This document shows positions 48,298 to 57,333 of a stretch of 64,000 nt of DNA, one piece after another. The stretch is from positions 434,001-498,000 of the forward strand of contig CBDCAA010000011.1 of the NCBI GenBank assembly GCA_965213855.1. The letters are read 5' to 3'. The DNA comes from JBBROS01 sp965213855. GTDB lineage: Bacteria > Pseudomonadota > Alphaproteobacteria > Acetobacterales > Acetobacteraceae. The notes beneath the pieces were generated by a model, which saw only the letters and a list, made by a program, of their open reading frames with translations, did no database searches and was not told the origin of the DNA. Position numbers and translations under genes: made by a program. How positions within the stretch are numbered: the stretch's first letter is position 1; each line of letters begins with the position of its first letter.

Positions 48298-49935
48298 TTA
48301 TTCTGCAGCGATGGAGGCGAGGACGTGATCCCGGAAGCGCTGCCGCAGCGCCAGCTTGTTCAGTTTGCCGGTCGCGGTATGCGGCAATTCGTCCACGACG
48401 ACGACCTCGTCCGGGATCCACCACTTCGCCACCTGGCCTGGATAGAGCGCGAGCACGCTGGCCGGCTCGATCGTGCGGCCAGGCTTTGCGGTGAGCACAA
48501 GCAGCGGCCGCTCGTCCCATTTCGGGTGGCGGGCGGCGACGATCGCGGCCTCGGCCACGTCCGGGTGGCCGACGGCGATGTTTTCCAGCGCGATCGAGCT
48601 GATCCACTCGCCGCCGGATTTCACGATGTCCTTGGTGCGGTCGGTGATCTCCATGTTGCCGCTGGCGTCGATGGTGGCGACGTCGCCGGTCGCGAACCAG
48701 CTCCCCGGGCCGACGGCGTCGTGGTCGGCGTTCATGTAGCGGCGGGTGACCCAGGGGCCGCGCACCTGCAGGTTGCCGAACGTCACGCCGTCCCAAGGCA
48801 GCTCGTGCTCCTGGTCGTCGACGATCCGCATGTCCAGCCCGGCGATGGCGCGGCCCTGCTTGTAAGGGGCGCGGGCGCGCTGGTCCTCGGGCAGCGCGTC
48901 GCTGCCGGGCTTGGGCGAGTAGATGGTGCCGAGCGGGCTGGTCTCGGACATGCCCCAGGCGTGGTCGACAATGACGCCGTATTCGTCCCGCAGGCTGTCG
49001 ATGATGACGGCCGGGCACGCGCTGCCGCCGCAGACCAGGCGTTTGAGCGTATCGAACCGGCCGCCGCTGGCGCGCAGATGCTGCAGCAGGCCCATCCAGA
49101 CGGTGGGTACGCCTGCGGAGAAGGTGACGCGCTCGGCGTTGAACAACGACAGGACGGAGGCGCCGTCGAGATGGCGCCCCGGCATGACGAGCGCCGCGCC
49201 CACCATCGGCGCCGCATACGGAAGGCCCCAGGCGTTGACGTGGAACATGGGCACGACCGGACAGACGCGGTCGGACGCGCGCAGGCCGAACACGTCGGCG
49301 AGGTTGACGGCGTAGGCATGGATGAGCGTGGAGCGATGGCTGTACAGAACGCCCTTCGGCCGCCCCGTCGTACCGCTCGTGTAGCAGAGCGCGCTTGCCT
49401 GGTCTTCGTTCAGGGTGGGCCAGGCATAGTCCTCGGTGCCGGTCTCCAGCAGCTCCTCGTAGTTCAGAACCGTTTTCGGGGTGTCGATCGCGGGCGTCGC
49501 GCCGGGGGCGGCAAGGACGATGACGGCGCGGATGGCTTCGGCCTGCGGCAGGATGGCGGCGAGCAGCGGCGCGAAACCCGGGTCGGCACACAGGATCGTG
49601 CTGCCGGCGTCGCTTAGGATGTGGATGATGTCCGCGGCGGCCAGGCGCGGGTTCACCGTATGGATGACGGCGCCCATGCCGGAGACGGCATAGTAGAGTT
49701 CCAGGTGGCGCTGGCTGTTCCAGGCCAAGGTGGCGACGCGGTCACCGGGCTGGACGCCCAACGCCTGGAGCCCGGTCGCGAGGCGGCGGGCGCGGCGTTC
49801 GAGCTGGGCGTAGGTGGTGCGGCCGACGCTGCCGTCCTCCTCGCGGGAGACGACCTCCGCCGTGCCATGATGGCGGGCGGCGTGGGTGATGATGGACGAG
49901 ACCAGAAGCGGCTGGCGTTGCATGAGGCCGAGCAT
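48298..49935 (-). CDS. AMP-dependent acyl-CoA ligase (long-chain/MMPA-like)
   Basis: 545 residues of the ANL superfamily; converts a carboxylic acid to acyl-CoA through acyl-AMP. The P-loop YTSGTTGRPKGV, motif PMFHVNAWGLPY, and hinge DRTKDIVKSGGEWIS are intact, and KLNKLALRQRF near the C-terminus carries the catalytic Lys (TGKLNK). The start MLGLMQRQPLLVSSIITHAA is typical for the long-chain fatty acid or methylmercaptopropionate ligase group. Single gene, with no obvious partner; the acid substrate is unknown. Confidence 0.92.
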   Translation of the reverse strand: MLGLMQRQPLLVSSIITHAARHHGTAEVVSREEDGSVGRTTYAQLERRARRLATGLQALGVQPGDRVATLAWNSQRHLELYYAVSGMGAVIHTVNPRLAAADIIHILSDAGSTILCADPGFAPLLAAILPQAEAIRAVIVLAAPGATPAIDTPKTVLNYEELLETGTEDYAWPTLNEDQASALCYTSGTTGRPKGVLYSHRSTLIHAYAVNLADVFGLRASDRVCPVVPMFHVNAWGLPYAAPMVGAALVMPGRHLDGASVLSLFNAERVTFSAGVPTVWMGLLQHLRASGGRFDTLKRLVCGGSACPAVIIDSLRDEYGVIVDHAWGMSETSPLGTIYSPKPGSDALPEDQRARAPYKQGRAIAGLDMRIVDDQEHELPWDGVTFGNLQVRGPWVTRRYMNADHDAVGPGSWFATGDVATIDASGNMEITDRTKDIVKSGGEWISSIALENIAVGHPDVAEAAIVAARHPKWDERPLLVLTAKPGRTIEPASVLALYPGQVAKWWIPDEVVVVDELPHTATGKLNKLALRQRFRDHVLASIAAE

Positions 49936-50090
49936 GAGCAGTTTCCCCCAATCGGCGGCCTACGCCGCCATTGCGCCGATGTTATGGGGGATCGGCCAGG
50001 CTGTCAGTGGCGATATGACGGCCGGACGCGCGGCAGGGGATGGCACCGCAGCGGTTCGGCACACGTAGAGCGATGGGCGGAGGAGGGACG

Positions 50091-50654
50091 ATGGGACCGG
50101 GTGCGATGCGGATGGGCCAGGCTGCCCTGGCCGAGGGAGAGCAGGGACGGCGCTACGATGGAGTGGCGCGCACCTTCCATTGGGCGATCGTGGTGCTGCT
50201 GCTCGTGCAGTATGGGACCAAGCTGATCCCGGCGTCCTGGGCGAACGAGAACCTGACGGACGCGTGGCACATCGCGGTCGGGCCCGCGATCCTGCTGCTG
50301 ATGGTGCTTCGGCTGGGGTGGCGGCTCACCCATCGGCCGCCGCCGGCGCCGACCGATCTGCCGGCCGCGCTGCGGCTGCTGTCGCGGGCGACGCACTGGG
50401 CGTTCTACGCGCTGCTGATCGTGCTGCCGGTGCTGGGCTGGGTCTCGGCCTCGGGCTTCGGGGCGCGCCCATCCATATTCGGCCTCGTGCCGCTGCCGAT
50501 GCTGATCGGCATGGACAAGGCTGCCGCGATGGCATGGGGCGGGGCGCATGGAGCGCTGGCCTGGGCGCTGCTTGCGGTGATCGCGCTGCACGTGTCCGGC
50601 GCGCTGTATCATGCCCTGATCAAGCGCGACGGCGTGCTCGGGCGAATGGCCTGA
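50091..50654 (+). CDS. cytochrome b561-type membrane protein
   Basis: 187 residues, four membrane helices. GVARTFHWAIVVLLLVQY provides the first heme His; WHIAVGPAILLLMVLRL and ATHWAFYALLIVLPVLGW carry further His; GGAHGALAWALLAVIALHVSGALYHAL the last. The four-helix, b-type diheme arrangement is typical of cytochrome b/b6 (YodB-like) proteins that take electrons from quinol. GGAGGAGG before the ATG at 50091. Upstream of the homogentisate operon by 71 bases on the same strand, so it may be independent. Confidence 0.88.
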   Translation: MGPGAMRMGQAALAEGEQGRRYDGVARTFHWAIVVLLLVQYGTKLIPASWANENLTDAWHIAVGPAILLLMVLRLGWRLTHRPPPAPTDLPAALRLLSRATHWAFYALLIVLPVLGWVSASGFGARPSIFGLVPLPMLIGMDKAAAMAWGGAHGALAWALLAVIALHVSGALYHALIKRDGVLGRMA

Positions 50655-50725
50655 GCATGCGCAGGCGATTGGAAAACCGCTCTGGACTGGCGTAACGTCG
50701 CGGCCAAACGATTGCAGGGGATTGC

Positions 50726-51712
50726 ATGTCCGGTTTCGCCAGCACGACGGATCTCGCCGACAAGACGATCAGTTTCGACGAGCTGGCGCCGGGGCTCTAC
50801 GGTTACACGGCGGAAGGGGACCCGAACAGCGGCGTCGTGATCGGCGATGACAGCGTGCTTGTGGTGGATGCGCAGGCGACGCCCGCGATGGCGGCCGACG
50901 TCGTCGCGCGCATCCGGACCGTGACCGACAAGCCGATCCGGCATGTGGTCTTGACGCACTACCATGCGGTGCGGGTGCTGGGTGCGAGCGGCTACACGCA
51001 TGCGGGCGGCCAGGCGGAGGTGATCGCGAGCGACGTCGCGCGCGACATGATCGTCGAGCGTGGGCAGCAGGACATGGACAGCGAGATCGGCCGGTTCCCG
51101 CGGCTGTTCCGCGGCCGGGACGGGATTCCAGGCCTGACCTGGCCGACGTTAACCTTCCAGAAACGGATGACGCTGTATCTTGGCAAGCGGGAGGTGCAGA
51201 TCATCCACATCGGTCGCAGCCATACCGCAGGCGACACGGTGGTATGGCTTCCGAAGGAGCGGGTGCTGTTTTCGGGCGACGTGGTCGAGTATGGCGCGAC
51301 GCCGTACTGCGGGGACGCCCACTTTACGGATTGGCCATCGACCTTGGCGGCCGTGCGTGCGCTCGGACCGGAGGCGCTGGTGCCTGGCCGGGGGCGGAGC
51401 TTGCGGACGGTCACGGAGTGCGAGGAGGGGGTCGAGGGGACGCGGGCGTTCACGAGCGACCTGTTCGCGATCGTGCGACAGGCCACGTCGGGGAATGCGT
51501 CGCTGAAGGCGGTCTACGACCAGGCGATGGCGGCGATGCGGCCCAAGTACGGGCATTGGGTGATCTTCGATCATTGCATGCCGTTCAACGTCACCCGGGC
51601 GTGGGACGAGGCGCGTGGCATCGACACGCCGCGGATCTGGACGGCGGAGCGCGACGTGGACATGTGGCGCGCGCTGGAGCAGGGCGCGCCGGTGCCGACG
51701 GCCGAGGCCTGA
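50726..51712 (+). CDS. MBL-fold protein with altered metal motif
   Basis: 328 residues of the metallo-beta-lactamase fold. The usual HxHxDH motif after strand 4 reads HYHAVR, with H78 and H80 present but Asp and the next His replaced by Val82 and Arg83. Later metal positions are seen in IGRSHTAGD and LFSGDVVEYG. I recall the same HAVR variant in homologues next to hmgA, so it may be characteristic of this subfamily rather than a mutation here. Two bases before the monooxygenase gene and part of its operon. Enzymatic activity cannot be assumed; a single-metal or non-catalytic role is possible. Confidence 0.85.
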   Translation: MSGFASTTDLADKTISFDELAPGLYGYTAEGDPNSGVVIGDDSVLVVDAQATPAMAADVVARIRTVTDKPIRHVVLTHYHAVRVLGASGYTHAGGQAEVIASDVARDMIVERGQQDMDSEIGRFPRLFRGRDGIPGLTWPTLTFQKRMTLYLGKREVQIIHIGRSHTAGDTVVWLPKERVLFSGDVVEYGATPYCGDAHFTDWPSTLAAVRALGPEALVPGRGRSLRTVTECEEGVEGTRAFTSDLFAIVRQATSGNASLKAVYDQAMAAMRPKYGHWVIFDHCMPFNVTRAWDEARGIDTPRIWTAERDVDMWRALEQGAPVPTAEA

Positions 51713-51713
51713 G

Positions 51714-53288
51714 ATGCCGCATCGGGCCCCGCGCTACGCGAGCCCGGCGCCCGGACCGGGCCATCACCCCGTCGTGGTGGTCGGCGGTGGGCTGGTCGGG
51801 CTGACGGTCGCGCTGGACCTGGCGCAGCAGGGCGTTCGGGTGGTGCTGCTGGACGACGACGACACGGTCTCGACCGGGAGCCGCGCGATCTGCATGGCGC
51901 AGCGCTCGCTCGAGATCTTCGGGCGCCTCGGCCTGGGTCAGCGCATGCTGGACAAAGGGGTCGTATGGAACGTGGGCCGCGTGTTCCGGCAGGAGCGGGA
52001 ACTGTTCGCGTTCGACCTGCTGCCGGAGACCGGATACGCCTACCCGGCCTTCGTCAACCTCCAGCAATACTACGCCGAGGAGTGGCTGGTCGAGGCATGC
52101 GTCGCGACGGGGCTGGTCGATCTGCGCTGGCGGCATGCGCTGACCGGCCTGCGGCCCGGCCCGGATTCGGTGTCGGTCGAGGTCGACTGTCCCACTGGAC
52201 CCTACGCTCTGACGGCCGACTGGCTGCTCGCAGCCGATGGCGCGCGGAGCCAGGTGCGGCGGACCATGGAGCTGCCGTTCACCGGCCGCGTGTTCCGCGA
52301 CCGCTTCTTGATCGCCGATGTCGTGATGGAGGCGCCGTTCCCCTCCGAACGCTGGTTCTGGTTCGACCCGCCGTTCCATCGCGACCAGTCCGCGCTGCTG
52401 CACAAGCAGCCGGACAACGTCTGGCGGATCGATCTGCAACTCGGCTGGGACGCGGACCCCGAGGAGGAGAGCAAGCCGGAGCGGGTGATCCCGCGGGTGC
52501 AGGCGATGCTGGGGCCGGAGGCGCGGTTCACCCTGGAATGGGTGAGCCTCTACACCTTCCGCTGCCGCCGGCTGGAACGCTTCGTGCACGGGCGCGTGGT
52601 GTTCGTTGGCGACAGCGCGCACCAGGTGAGCCCGTTCGGCGCGCGGGGCGGCAATGGCGGCGTCCAGGATGCCGACAACCTCGCGTGGAAGCTGGCCGCG
52701 GTCGTGCAGGGGCGCGCGCCGGCGTCGCTGATCGACACCTACGACACCGAGCGGATCGCCGCAGCCGACGAGAACATCCTGCACAGCACCCGCGCGACCG
52801 ACTTCATCACGCCGAAGACGCCGGCGGCGCGGGCCTACCGCGACGCGGCGCTGCTGCTCGCGGAGCGGCATGCCTTTGCGCGGGGAATGGTGAACTCCGG
52901 GCGGCTGTCGCGGCCCTGCGTCGTGCCATTGACGGCCCCGGACACCGACGTGTGGGACGGGGCGCCGCGTCCGGGCAGCCCGGCCGTCGACGCGCCGGTG
53001 CTGATGGCCGGACGGCCGGACTGGCTGCTGCGGCACCTGCGCGGGTTCACGCTGCTGACGCTCGGCGTGCCGGCGCGCATGCCGGAGGGGGTTACGGTCC
53101 TCGCACTGACCGCGGAGGAGGACTGCGAGGGCCTGGTCGCGGCGCGGTATGGGCTGCACGGGGACGCTGCCATCCTGTTCCGGCCAGACCAGCACGTCGC
53201 CGCGCTGTTCCGCTCGGCCGACGCGGCGCGTGTGGCGCGCGCGGTGGCCGCCGCGCTGGACCGTCCGGTGCTGGAGCCGGTCGGTTGA
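51714..53288 (+). CDS. FAD-dependent aromatic monooxygenase (PHBH/MhpA fold)
   Basis: 524 residues, group A flavoprotein. The FAD Rossmann motif is VVVVGGGLVGLTVALDLA (residues about 18-35), the DG motif is LLAADGARSQVRR, and the GD motif is VVFVGDSAHQVSPFGARGGNGGVQDADNLAWKLA. A C-terminal thioredoxin-like domain, typical of MhpA/phenol hydroxylase types, follows from about residue 420. In this operon it probably hydroxylates an aromatic acid so that it enters the homogentisate route. Substrate is unknown; 3-hydroxyphenylacetate or 3-hydroxyphenylpropionate types are plausible. Its stop overlaps the start region of DUF2783. Confidence 0.9.
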   Translation: MPHRAPRYASPAPGPGHHPVVVVGGGLVGLTVALDLAQQGVRVVLLDDDDTVSTGSRAICMAQRSLEIFGRLGLGQRMLDKGVVWNVGRVFRQERELFAFDLLPETGYAYPAFVNLQQYYAEEWLVEACVATGLVDLRWRHALTGLRPGPDSVSVEVDCPTGPYALTADWLLAADGARSQVRRTMELPFTGRVFRDRFLIADVVMEAPFPSERWFWFDPPFHRDQSALLHKQPDNVWRIDLQLGWDADPEEESKPERVIPRVQAMLGPEARFTLEWVSLYTFRCRRLERFVHGRVVFVGDSAHQVSPFGARGGNGGVQDADNLAWKLAAVVQGRAPASLIDTYDTERIAAADENILHSTRATDFITPKTPAARAYRDAALLLAERHAFARGMVNSGRLSRPCVVPLTAPDTDVWDGAPRPGSPAVDAPVLMAGRPDWLLRHLRGFTLLTLGVPARMPEGVTVLALTAEEDCEGLVAARYGLHGDAAILFRPDQHVAALFRSADAARVARAVAAALDRPVLEPVG

Positions 53289-53290
53289 CG

Positions 53291-53488
53291 GTGCTGACGG
53301 CGCCGCGCCTGCGCGACCCCGATGCGGTGTTCGCGGCGCTGGTCGGTGCGCACGAGGGCCTGGATGAGGCAGCGTCGCGCCGGCTGGACGCGGCGCTGGT
53401 GTTGCTCTTGGGAAATCATATCGGCGACGACGCGGTGGTGCTGGACGCCATCACGCTGGCGCGCGACTGCGCGGGAGACGATCGATGA
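53291..53488 (+). CDS. DUF2783 small protein
   Basis: 65 residues from GTG 53291 (TTG 53285, overlapping the monooxygenase stop, is an alternative). Reads LRDPDAVFAALVGAHEGLD then SRRLDAALVLLLGNHIGDDAV, which matches DUF2783, a short helical family found between monooxygenase and hmgA genes. Overlaps hmgA by ATGA. It may be a small subunit or chaperone for the monooxygenase; no direct evidence. Confidence 0.85.
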   Translation: MLTAPRLRDPDAVFAALVGAHEGLDEAASRRLDAALVLLLGNHIGDDAVVLDAITLARDCAGDDR

Positions 53489-54831
53489 ACGTCACGCTTC
53501 GGCATCACGCGGCCAGCTTGGCCGAAGGCTATATGACCGGTTTCGGCAACGGCTTCGAGACCGAGGCGCTGCCCGGCGCGCTGCCGGTCGGGCGCAACTC
53601 GCCGCAGCGCTGCCCATACGGGCTCTACGCCGAGCAGCTCTCCGGCAGCCCGTTCACGGCCCCGCGGGCGACCAACGAACGAAGCTGGCTTTACCGCATC
53701 CGGCCCACCGTGAAGCACTGGGGCCGGTTCGAGCGGGCCGATGCGCGCCTGTGGCGGACCGCCCCGTGCGCCGAGGTCGAATTGCCCCCGGCACCCATGC
53801 GCTGGGACGCTTGGCCGATGCCGCAGACGCCGACCAGCTTCATCGAGGGCATGACGACCATCACGACCGCAGGGGATGCGGCGGCGCAGTCCGGGATGGC
53901 CGCGCATGTGTTTACCGCAACGCGGTCGATGGTGGACGAATACGTCTACGACGCCGATGGCGAGCTGCTGATCGTGCCGCAGCAGGGGTTGCTGCGGCTG
54001 TGCACGGAGTTCGGGGTGATCGATCTCGAGCCCGGGGAGATCGCGGTGGTGCCACGCGGCGTGAAGTTCCGGGCGGAGCTGCCGGCCGGCCCGGCCCGGG
54101 GCTACGTGTGCGAGAACTATGGCGGCGCGTTCACCCTGCCCGACCGTGGCCCGATCGGCGCCAACTGCCTCGCCAACCCGCGCGACTTCATGACCCCCGT
54201 GGCCGCCTATGAGGACCACGAGGCGCCGTCGACCCTGACGGTGAAATGGGGCGGCGTGCTGTGGCGTACGGTGATCGGCCAGTCGCCGCTCGACGTCGTC
54301 GCCTGGCACGGCAACTACGCGCCTTACAAGTACGACCTGCGCCGCTATTCCCCGGTCGGGCCCGTGCTGTTCGACCATGCGGACCCGAGCATCTTCACGG
54401 TGCTGACCGCGCCCAGCGAGACGCCGGGGACGGCAAACGTCGACTTCGTCTGCTTTCCGGACCGCTGGTTGGTGGCGGAGAACACGTTCCGGCCGCCCTG
54501 GTACCACATGAACATCATGAGCGAGTTCATGGGCCTGATCTATGGGCAGTATGATGCCAAGCCGCTGGTCGACGGCCGGAGGGGCTTCGCGCCGGGCGGG
54601 TTCAGCCTGCACAACGCCATGCTGCCGCACGGGCCGGACGCGGCCGCGTTCGAGCGCGCCAGCGCAGCCGAGCTGAAGCCGCACAAGCTGGAGGGCACGA
54701 TGGCGTTCATGTTCGAGAGCCGGCACCGGCAAGTGGTCACGCGGGCGGCGGCCGAGGCCTCGGGGCTGCAGGCGGACTACGTCGATTGCTGGGCGGGGCT
54801 GACGAAGACGTTCTCCCCGGTCGGTCCATGA
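53485..54831 (+). CDS. hmgA: homogentisate 1,2-dioxygenase
   Basis: 448 residues, full length. Fe(II) enzyme that cleaves homogentisate to maleylacetoacetate in tyrosine/phenylalanine catabolism. MTGFGNGFETEALPGALPVGRNSPQ, PYGLYAEQLSGSPFT and the active-site stretch RPPWYHMNIMSEFMGLIYG with its His and Glu Fe ligands are all conserved, as is FSLHNAMLPHGPDA. Coupled to DUF2783 and fahA by ATGA on both sides. HPPD (4-hydroxyphenylpyruvate dioxygenase) is not in the window, so the direct origin of homogentisate may be the monooxygenase. Confidence 0.97.
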   Translation: MNVTLRHHAASLAEGYMTGFGNGFETEALPGALPVGRNSPQRCPYGLYAEQLSGSPFTAPRATNERSWLYRIRPTVKHWGRFERADARLWRTAPCAEVELPPAPMRWDAWPMPQTPTSFIEGMTTITTAGDAAAQSGMAAHVFTATRSMVDEYVYDADGELLIVPQQGLLRLCTEFGVIDLEPGEIAVVPRGVKFRAELPAGPARGYVCENYGGAFTLPDRGPIGANCLANPRDFMTPVAAYEDHEAPSTLTVKWGGVLWRTVIGQSPLDVVAWHGNYAPYKYDLRRYSPVGPVLFDHADPSIFTVLTAPSETPGTANVDFVCFPDRWLVAENTFRPPWYHMNIMSEFMGLIYGQYDAKPLVDGRRGFAPGGFSLHNAMLPHGPDAAAFERASAAELKPHKLEGTMAFMFESRHRQVVTRAAAEASGLQADYVDCWAGLTKTFSPVGP

Positions 54832-56117
54832 TCGACCACACGCATGATCCGTCCTTGCAGAGCTGGGTCGCGGACGCGAACGGGCATGCGGATTTCCCGA
54901 TCCACAACCTTCCGCTCGGCGTGTTCAGTCCGCTGGCCGGGGCGCCGCGCGGCGGGATCGCGATCGGCGACCACATCCTCGACTTACGTGCGCTGCACGA
55001 GGCGGACTTGCTTGACGACGAGGCGCAGGCGGCATTGCACGGCTGCATCGGTCCGAGCCTCAACCCGTTCCTGGCGCTCGGCACCGGGCCGCGCCGGGCG
55101 TTGCGCGATGCGGTGAGCGCGCTGCTGCAGGAGGGGTCGGACGAGCGGCGGCACCTGTTGCATGCGGCTGCGGACTGCATGATGTACCTGCCCGCGCATA
55201 TCGGCGACTACACGGATTTCTTTGCCGGCATCCATCACGCGACGGCAGCGGGGCGGCTGTTCCGGCCGGATACGCCGCTATTGCCGAACTACAAGCACGT
55301 GCCCATCGCCTACCATGGCCGCGCCAGCTCGATCCGGGTCTCGGGCGAGGTGCGGCGGCCGAACGGTCAGCGTAAGCCGGCAAGCGAGGCGTCGCCAAGC
55401 TTCGGGCCCTGCCGGAACCTGGATTACGAGCTGGAGATGGGCGTGTGGATCGGGACCGCGAACGCGCCGGGCGCGCCGATCCCGATCGGCGAGGCGGCGG
55501 CGCATATCGCGGGTTACTGCCTGTTGAACGACTGGTCCGCGCGGGACATCCAGGGGTGGGAATACCAGCCGCTGGGGCCGTTCCTGGCAAAAAGCTTCTG
55601 CACGACCGTGAGTGCCTGGATCGTGACGCCGGAGGCTCTGGCGCCGTTCCGGTCCGGGCAGGCGGCCCGCTCCCCGGAGGACCCGGCGCCGCTGCCCTAC
55701 TTGTCCGACGCAGGCGACCAAGCCGGCGGCGCGCTGGCGATCGAGCTGGAGGTGCTGTTGCTGACGCCGCAGATGCGCAAGCGCCGGTTGGGCGCGCACA
55801 GCCTCGCGACCGCGTCGGCGCTCGACCTGTATTGGACGCCAGCGCAGATGGTGGCGCATCACACGAGCAACGGGTGCAACCTGAACCCGGGCGACCTGTT
55901 CGGCACGGGAACGATCTCCTCACCCGGCCCGGACGGGTGCGGGTCGATGCTGGAGCTGACGCAGGGCGGGCGGTCGCCGATCACCCTGCCGTCGGGCGAG
56001 GAGCGGCGATTCCTGGAGGACGGGGACGAGGTGGTGCTGCGGGCGCGGGCGCGGCGGGCCGGTGCGGCGCCGATCGGGTTCGGGGAGTGCCGGGGCGTGG
56101 TCGTCCCGGCGCTGTAG
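54828..56117 (+). CDS. fahA: fumarylacetoacetase
   Basis: 429 residues. Hydrolyses fumarylacetoacetate to fumarate and acetoacetate, the last step after HmgA. The N-terminal SH3-like domain starts FPIHNLPLGVFSP. The catalytic and metal region shows DYTDFFAGIHHA, KHVPIAYHGRASS, DYELEMGVWIG and NDWSARDIQGWEYQPLGPFLAKSF, as in vertebrate and bacterial FAH. Overlaps hmgA by ATGA. Maleylacetoacetate isomerase, needed between them, is not in this operon; the GST at 44505 is a possible but unproven substitute. Confidence 0.96.
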   Translation: MIDHTHDPSLQSWVADANGHADFPIHNLPLGVFSPLAGAPRGGIAIGDHILDLRALHEADLLDDEAQAALHGCIGPSLNPFLALGTGPRRALRDAVSALLQEGSDERRHLLHAAADCMMYLPAHIGDYTDFFAGIHHATAAGRLFRPDTPLLPNYKHVPIAYHGRASSIRVSGEVRRPNGQRKPASEASPSFGPCRNLDYELEMGVWIGTANAPGAPIPIGEAAAHIAGYCLLNDWSARDIQGWEYQPLGPFLAKSFCTTVSAWIVTPEALAPFRSGQAARSPEDPAPLPYLSDAGDQAGGALAIELEVLLLTPQMRKRRLGAHSLATASALDLYWTPAQMVAHHTSNGCNLNPGDLFGTGTISSPGPDGCGSMLELTQGGRSPITLPSGEERRFLEDGDEVVLRARARRAGAAPIGFGECRGVVVPAL

Positions 56118-56169
56118 CTGGTGTTGATCATTCGGTGCGAACCCTCTGTTCTGATCCGGGCTGGTGACC

Positions 56170-56389
56170 TGGGAGGCCAGGTTGGTTTCGACCGAGATCG
56201 CGCGACTGCGGGGCCGAGAGGCCCGCTCGGACCATGGCCGTCGCCGGCATGATCGCCATCGCCCATGGCACCGTCGCGACCGTGGTGGCAGAGCGGACGG
56301 AGACGGGGGCGGAGGCGATGCGGTCGTTGGGCGCCGGCTACGGGCAGGGCCGGACGTTCGGGCGGCCTGGCCCGCTGCCGCGGGCATAG
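56170..56389 (+). pseudogene. decayed EAL-domain phosphodiesterase remnant
   Basis: The 324-base gap 56118-56441 holds a scrap of an EAL-domain c-di-GMP phosphodiesterase. One frame (56234-56389) reads MAVAGMIAIAHGTVATVVAE, then TGAEAMRSLGAGYGQGRTFGRPGPLP, close to the EAL C-terminus (VVAEGVETxxxxxALRxLGxxYxQGxxFGRP). Another frame just upstream carries VGFDRDRATAG, like the preceding KxDRxLVRG. The two are in different frames, and the Gly of VAEG is Arg. I see no other part of the domain, so this is a remnant rather than a gene. Confidence 0.6.
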
Positions 56390-56441
56390 GGGTCGGCGGC
56401 AGCGGGGGTTGGCAGGGCGTTGGTGGCGATCACTGGCGCCG

Positions 56442-57194
56442 CTAGGGCCCCAGCAGTTGCCCGCCGTCGACCACGATCGTCTGGCCCGTGACCCAGCGGG
56501 CGCGGGCGCTGGCCAGGAAGAGGGCGACGTCGGCGACCTCTTCGGGCGTGCCGAGGCGGCCGAAGGGGATTTGGGCGAGGGTCGACTCGTATAGCGCGGC
56601 GTCTTCGGTGCGGCGGCGTTCCCAGGTGCCGCCGGGGAACTCGATCGACCCGGGGGCGACGGCGTTCACCCGGATGCCGCGGGCGGCCAGCGTGCGGGCC
56701 TGGCTAGCGGTGTAGTGCATGACGGCGGCCTTCATGGCGCCGTATGGCGGGTTGCGCTTGGTCGCGCGCATCGCGGCGATGCTGGTGACGTTGACGATGG
56801 CGCCCTCGGCCGCCCGCTCGAGGAACGGCAGCGCGGCGGCGCTGGCGCGCACGGTCGCCATCAGGTCGACGTCGAACGAGGCGGCCCAGCTCGCCTCGTC
56901 GTCGCGGGCGCCGAAGCCCGAGGCGTTGTTGACGAGGATGTTGATCCCGCCCAGCGCGGCCGCAGCCGCCGGAATGAAGCGCGCGATGTCCTCGGCGCGG
57001 CCAAGGTCGGCCGGTGCTGCGTAGGCAACGGCGCCGAGCGCCTCGATGTCGCGCCGCGTCGCATCCAGCCCATCCTGGCCACGCGCACAGATCGCCACCG
57101 CGGCGCCCCCGCGGGCAAAGGCCAGAGCGATGGAGCGGCCGATGCCGCGGCTGCCCCCCATGATGACGACGCGGCGTCCCGTGAATTCGGTCAT
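56442..57194 (-). CDS. SDR family oxidoreductase
   Basis: 250 residues with a complete classical SDR set: VVIMGGSRGIGRSIA cofactor loop, NNASG, catalytic Ser in VNVTSIAAM, and Tyr-x3-Lys in PPYGAMKAAV. PGSIEFPGG and the C-terminal TGQTIVVDGGQ are normal. NADP(H)/NAD preference is not decided. In contrast to the SDR at 17253, this one should be active. Divergent from the branched-chain-type transporter operon, 139 bases apart; a catabolic link with it is possible. Confidence 0.92.
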   Translation of the reverse strand: MTEFTGRRVVIMGGSRGIGRSIALAFARGGAAVAICARGQDGLDATRRDIEALGAVAYAAPADLGRAEDIARFIPAAAAALGGINILVNNASGFGARDDEASWAASFDVDLMATVRASAAALPFLERAAEGAIVNVTSIAAMRATKRNPPYGAMKAAVMHYTASQARTLAARGIRVNAVAPGSIEFPGGTWERRRTEDAALYESTLAQIPFGRLGTPEEVADVALFLASARARWVTGQTIVVDGGQLLGP

Positions 57195-57333
57195 GCGCGA
57201 AGGATAGCCAAAGGCCCGGGGCCGGCGGAAGCGCAGAGTGCGATCCGTCCCGCACACAGTCATTGACGGCCCCCCGCCCGTGGCGGACTGTTTCGGCCAT
57301 CGATCGCCCAAGGCGACACCCGGGAGGGAGACG

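Noticed and set aside
49954..49969. GGCGGC-CTAC-GCCGCC hairpin upstream of the acyl-CoA ligase gene
   Set aside because: Short and GC-only, as expected by chance in such DNA; no positional support for a regulatory role.
56164..56445. 93-codon open frame after fahA
   Set aside because: It is Arg/Gly-rich with no similarity, whereas the EAL remnant in another frame explains the same bases.
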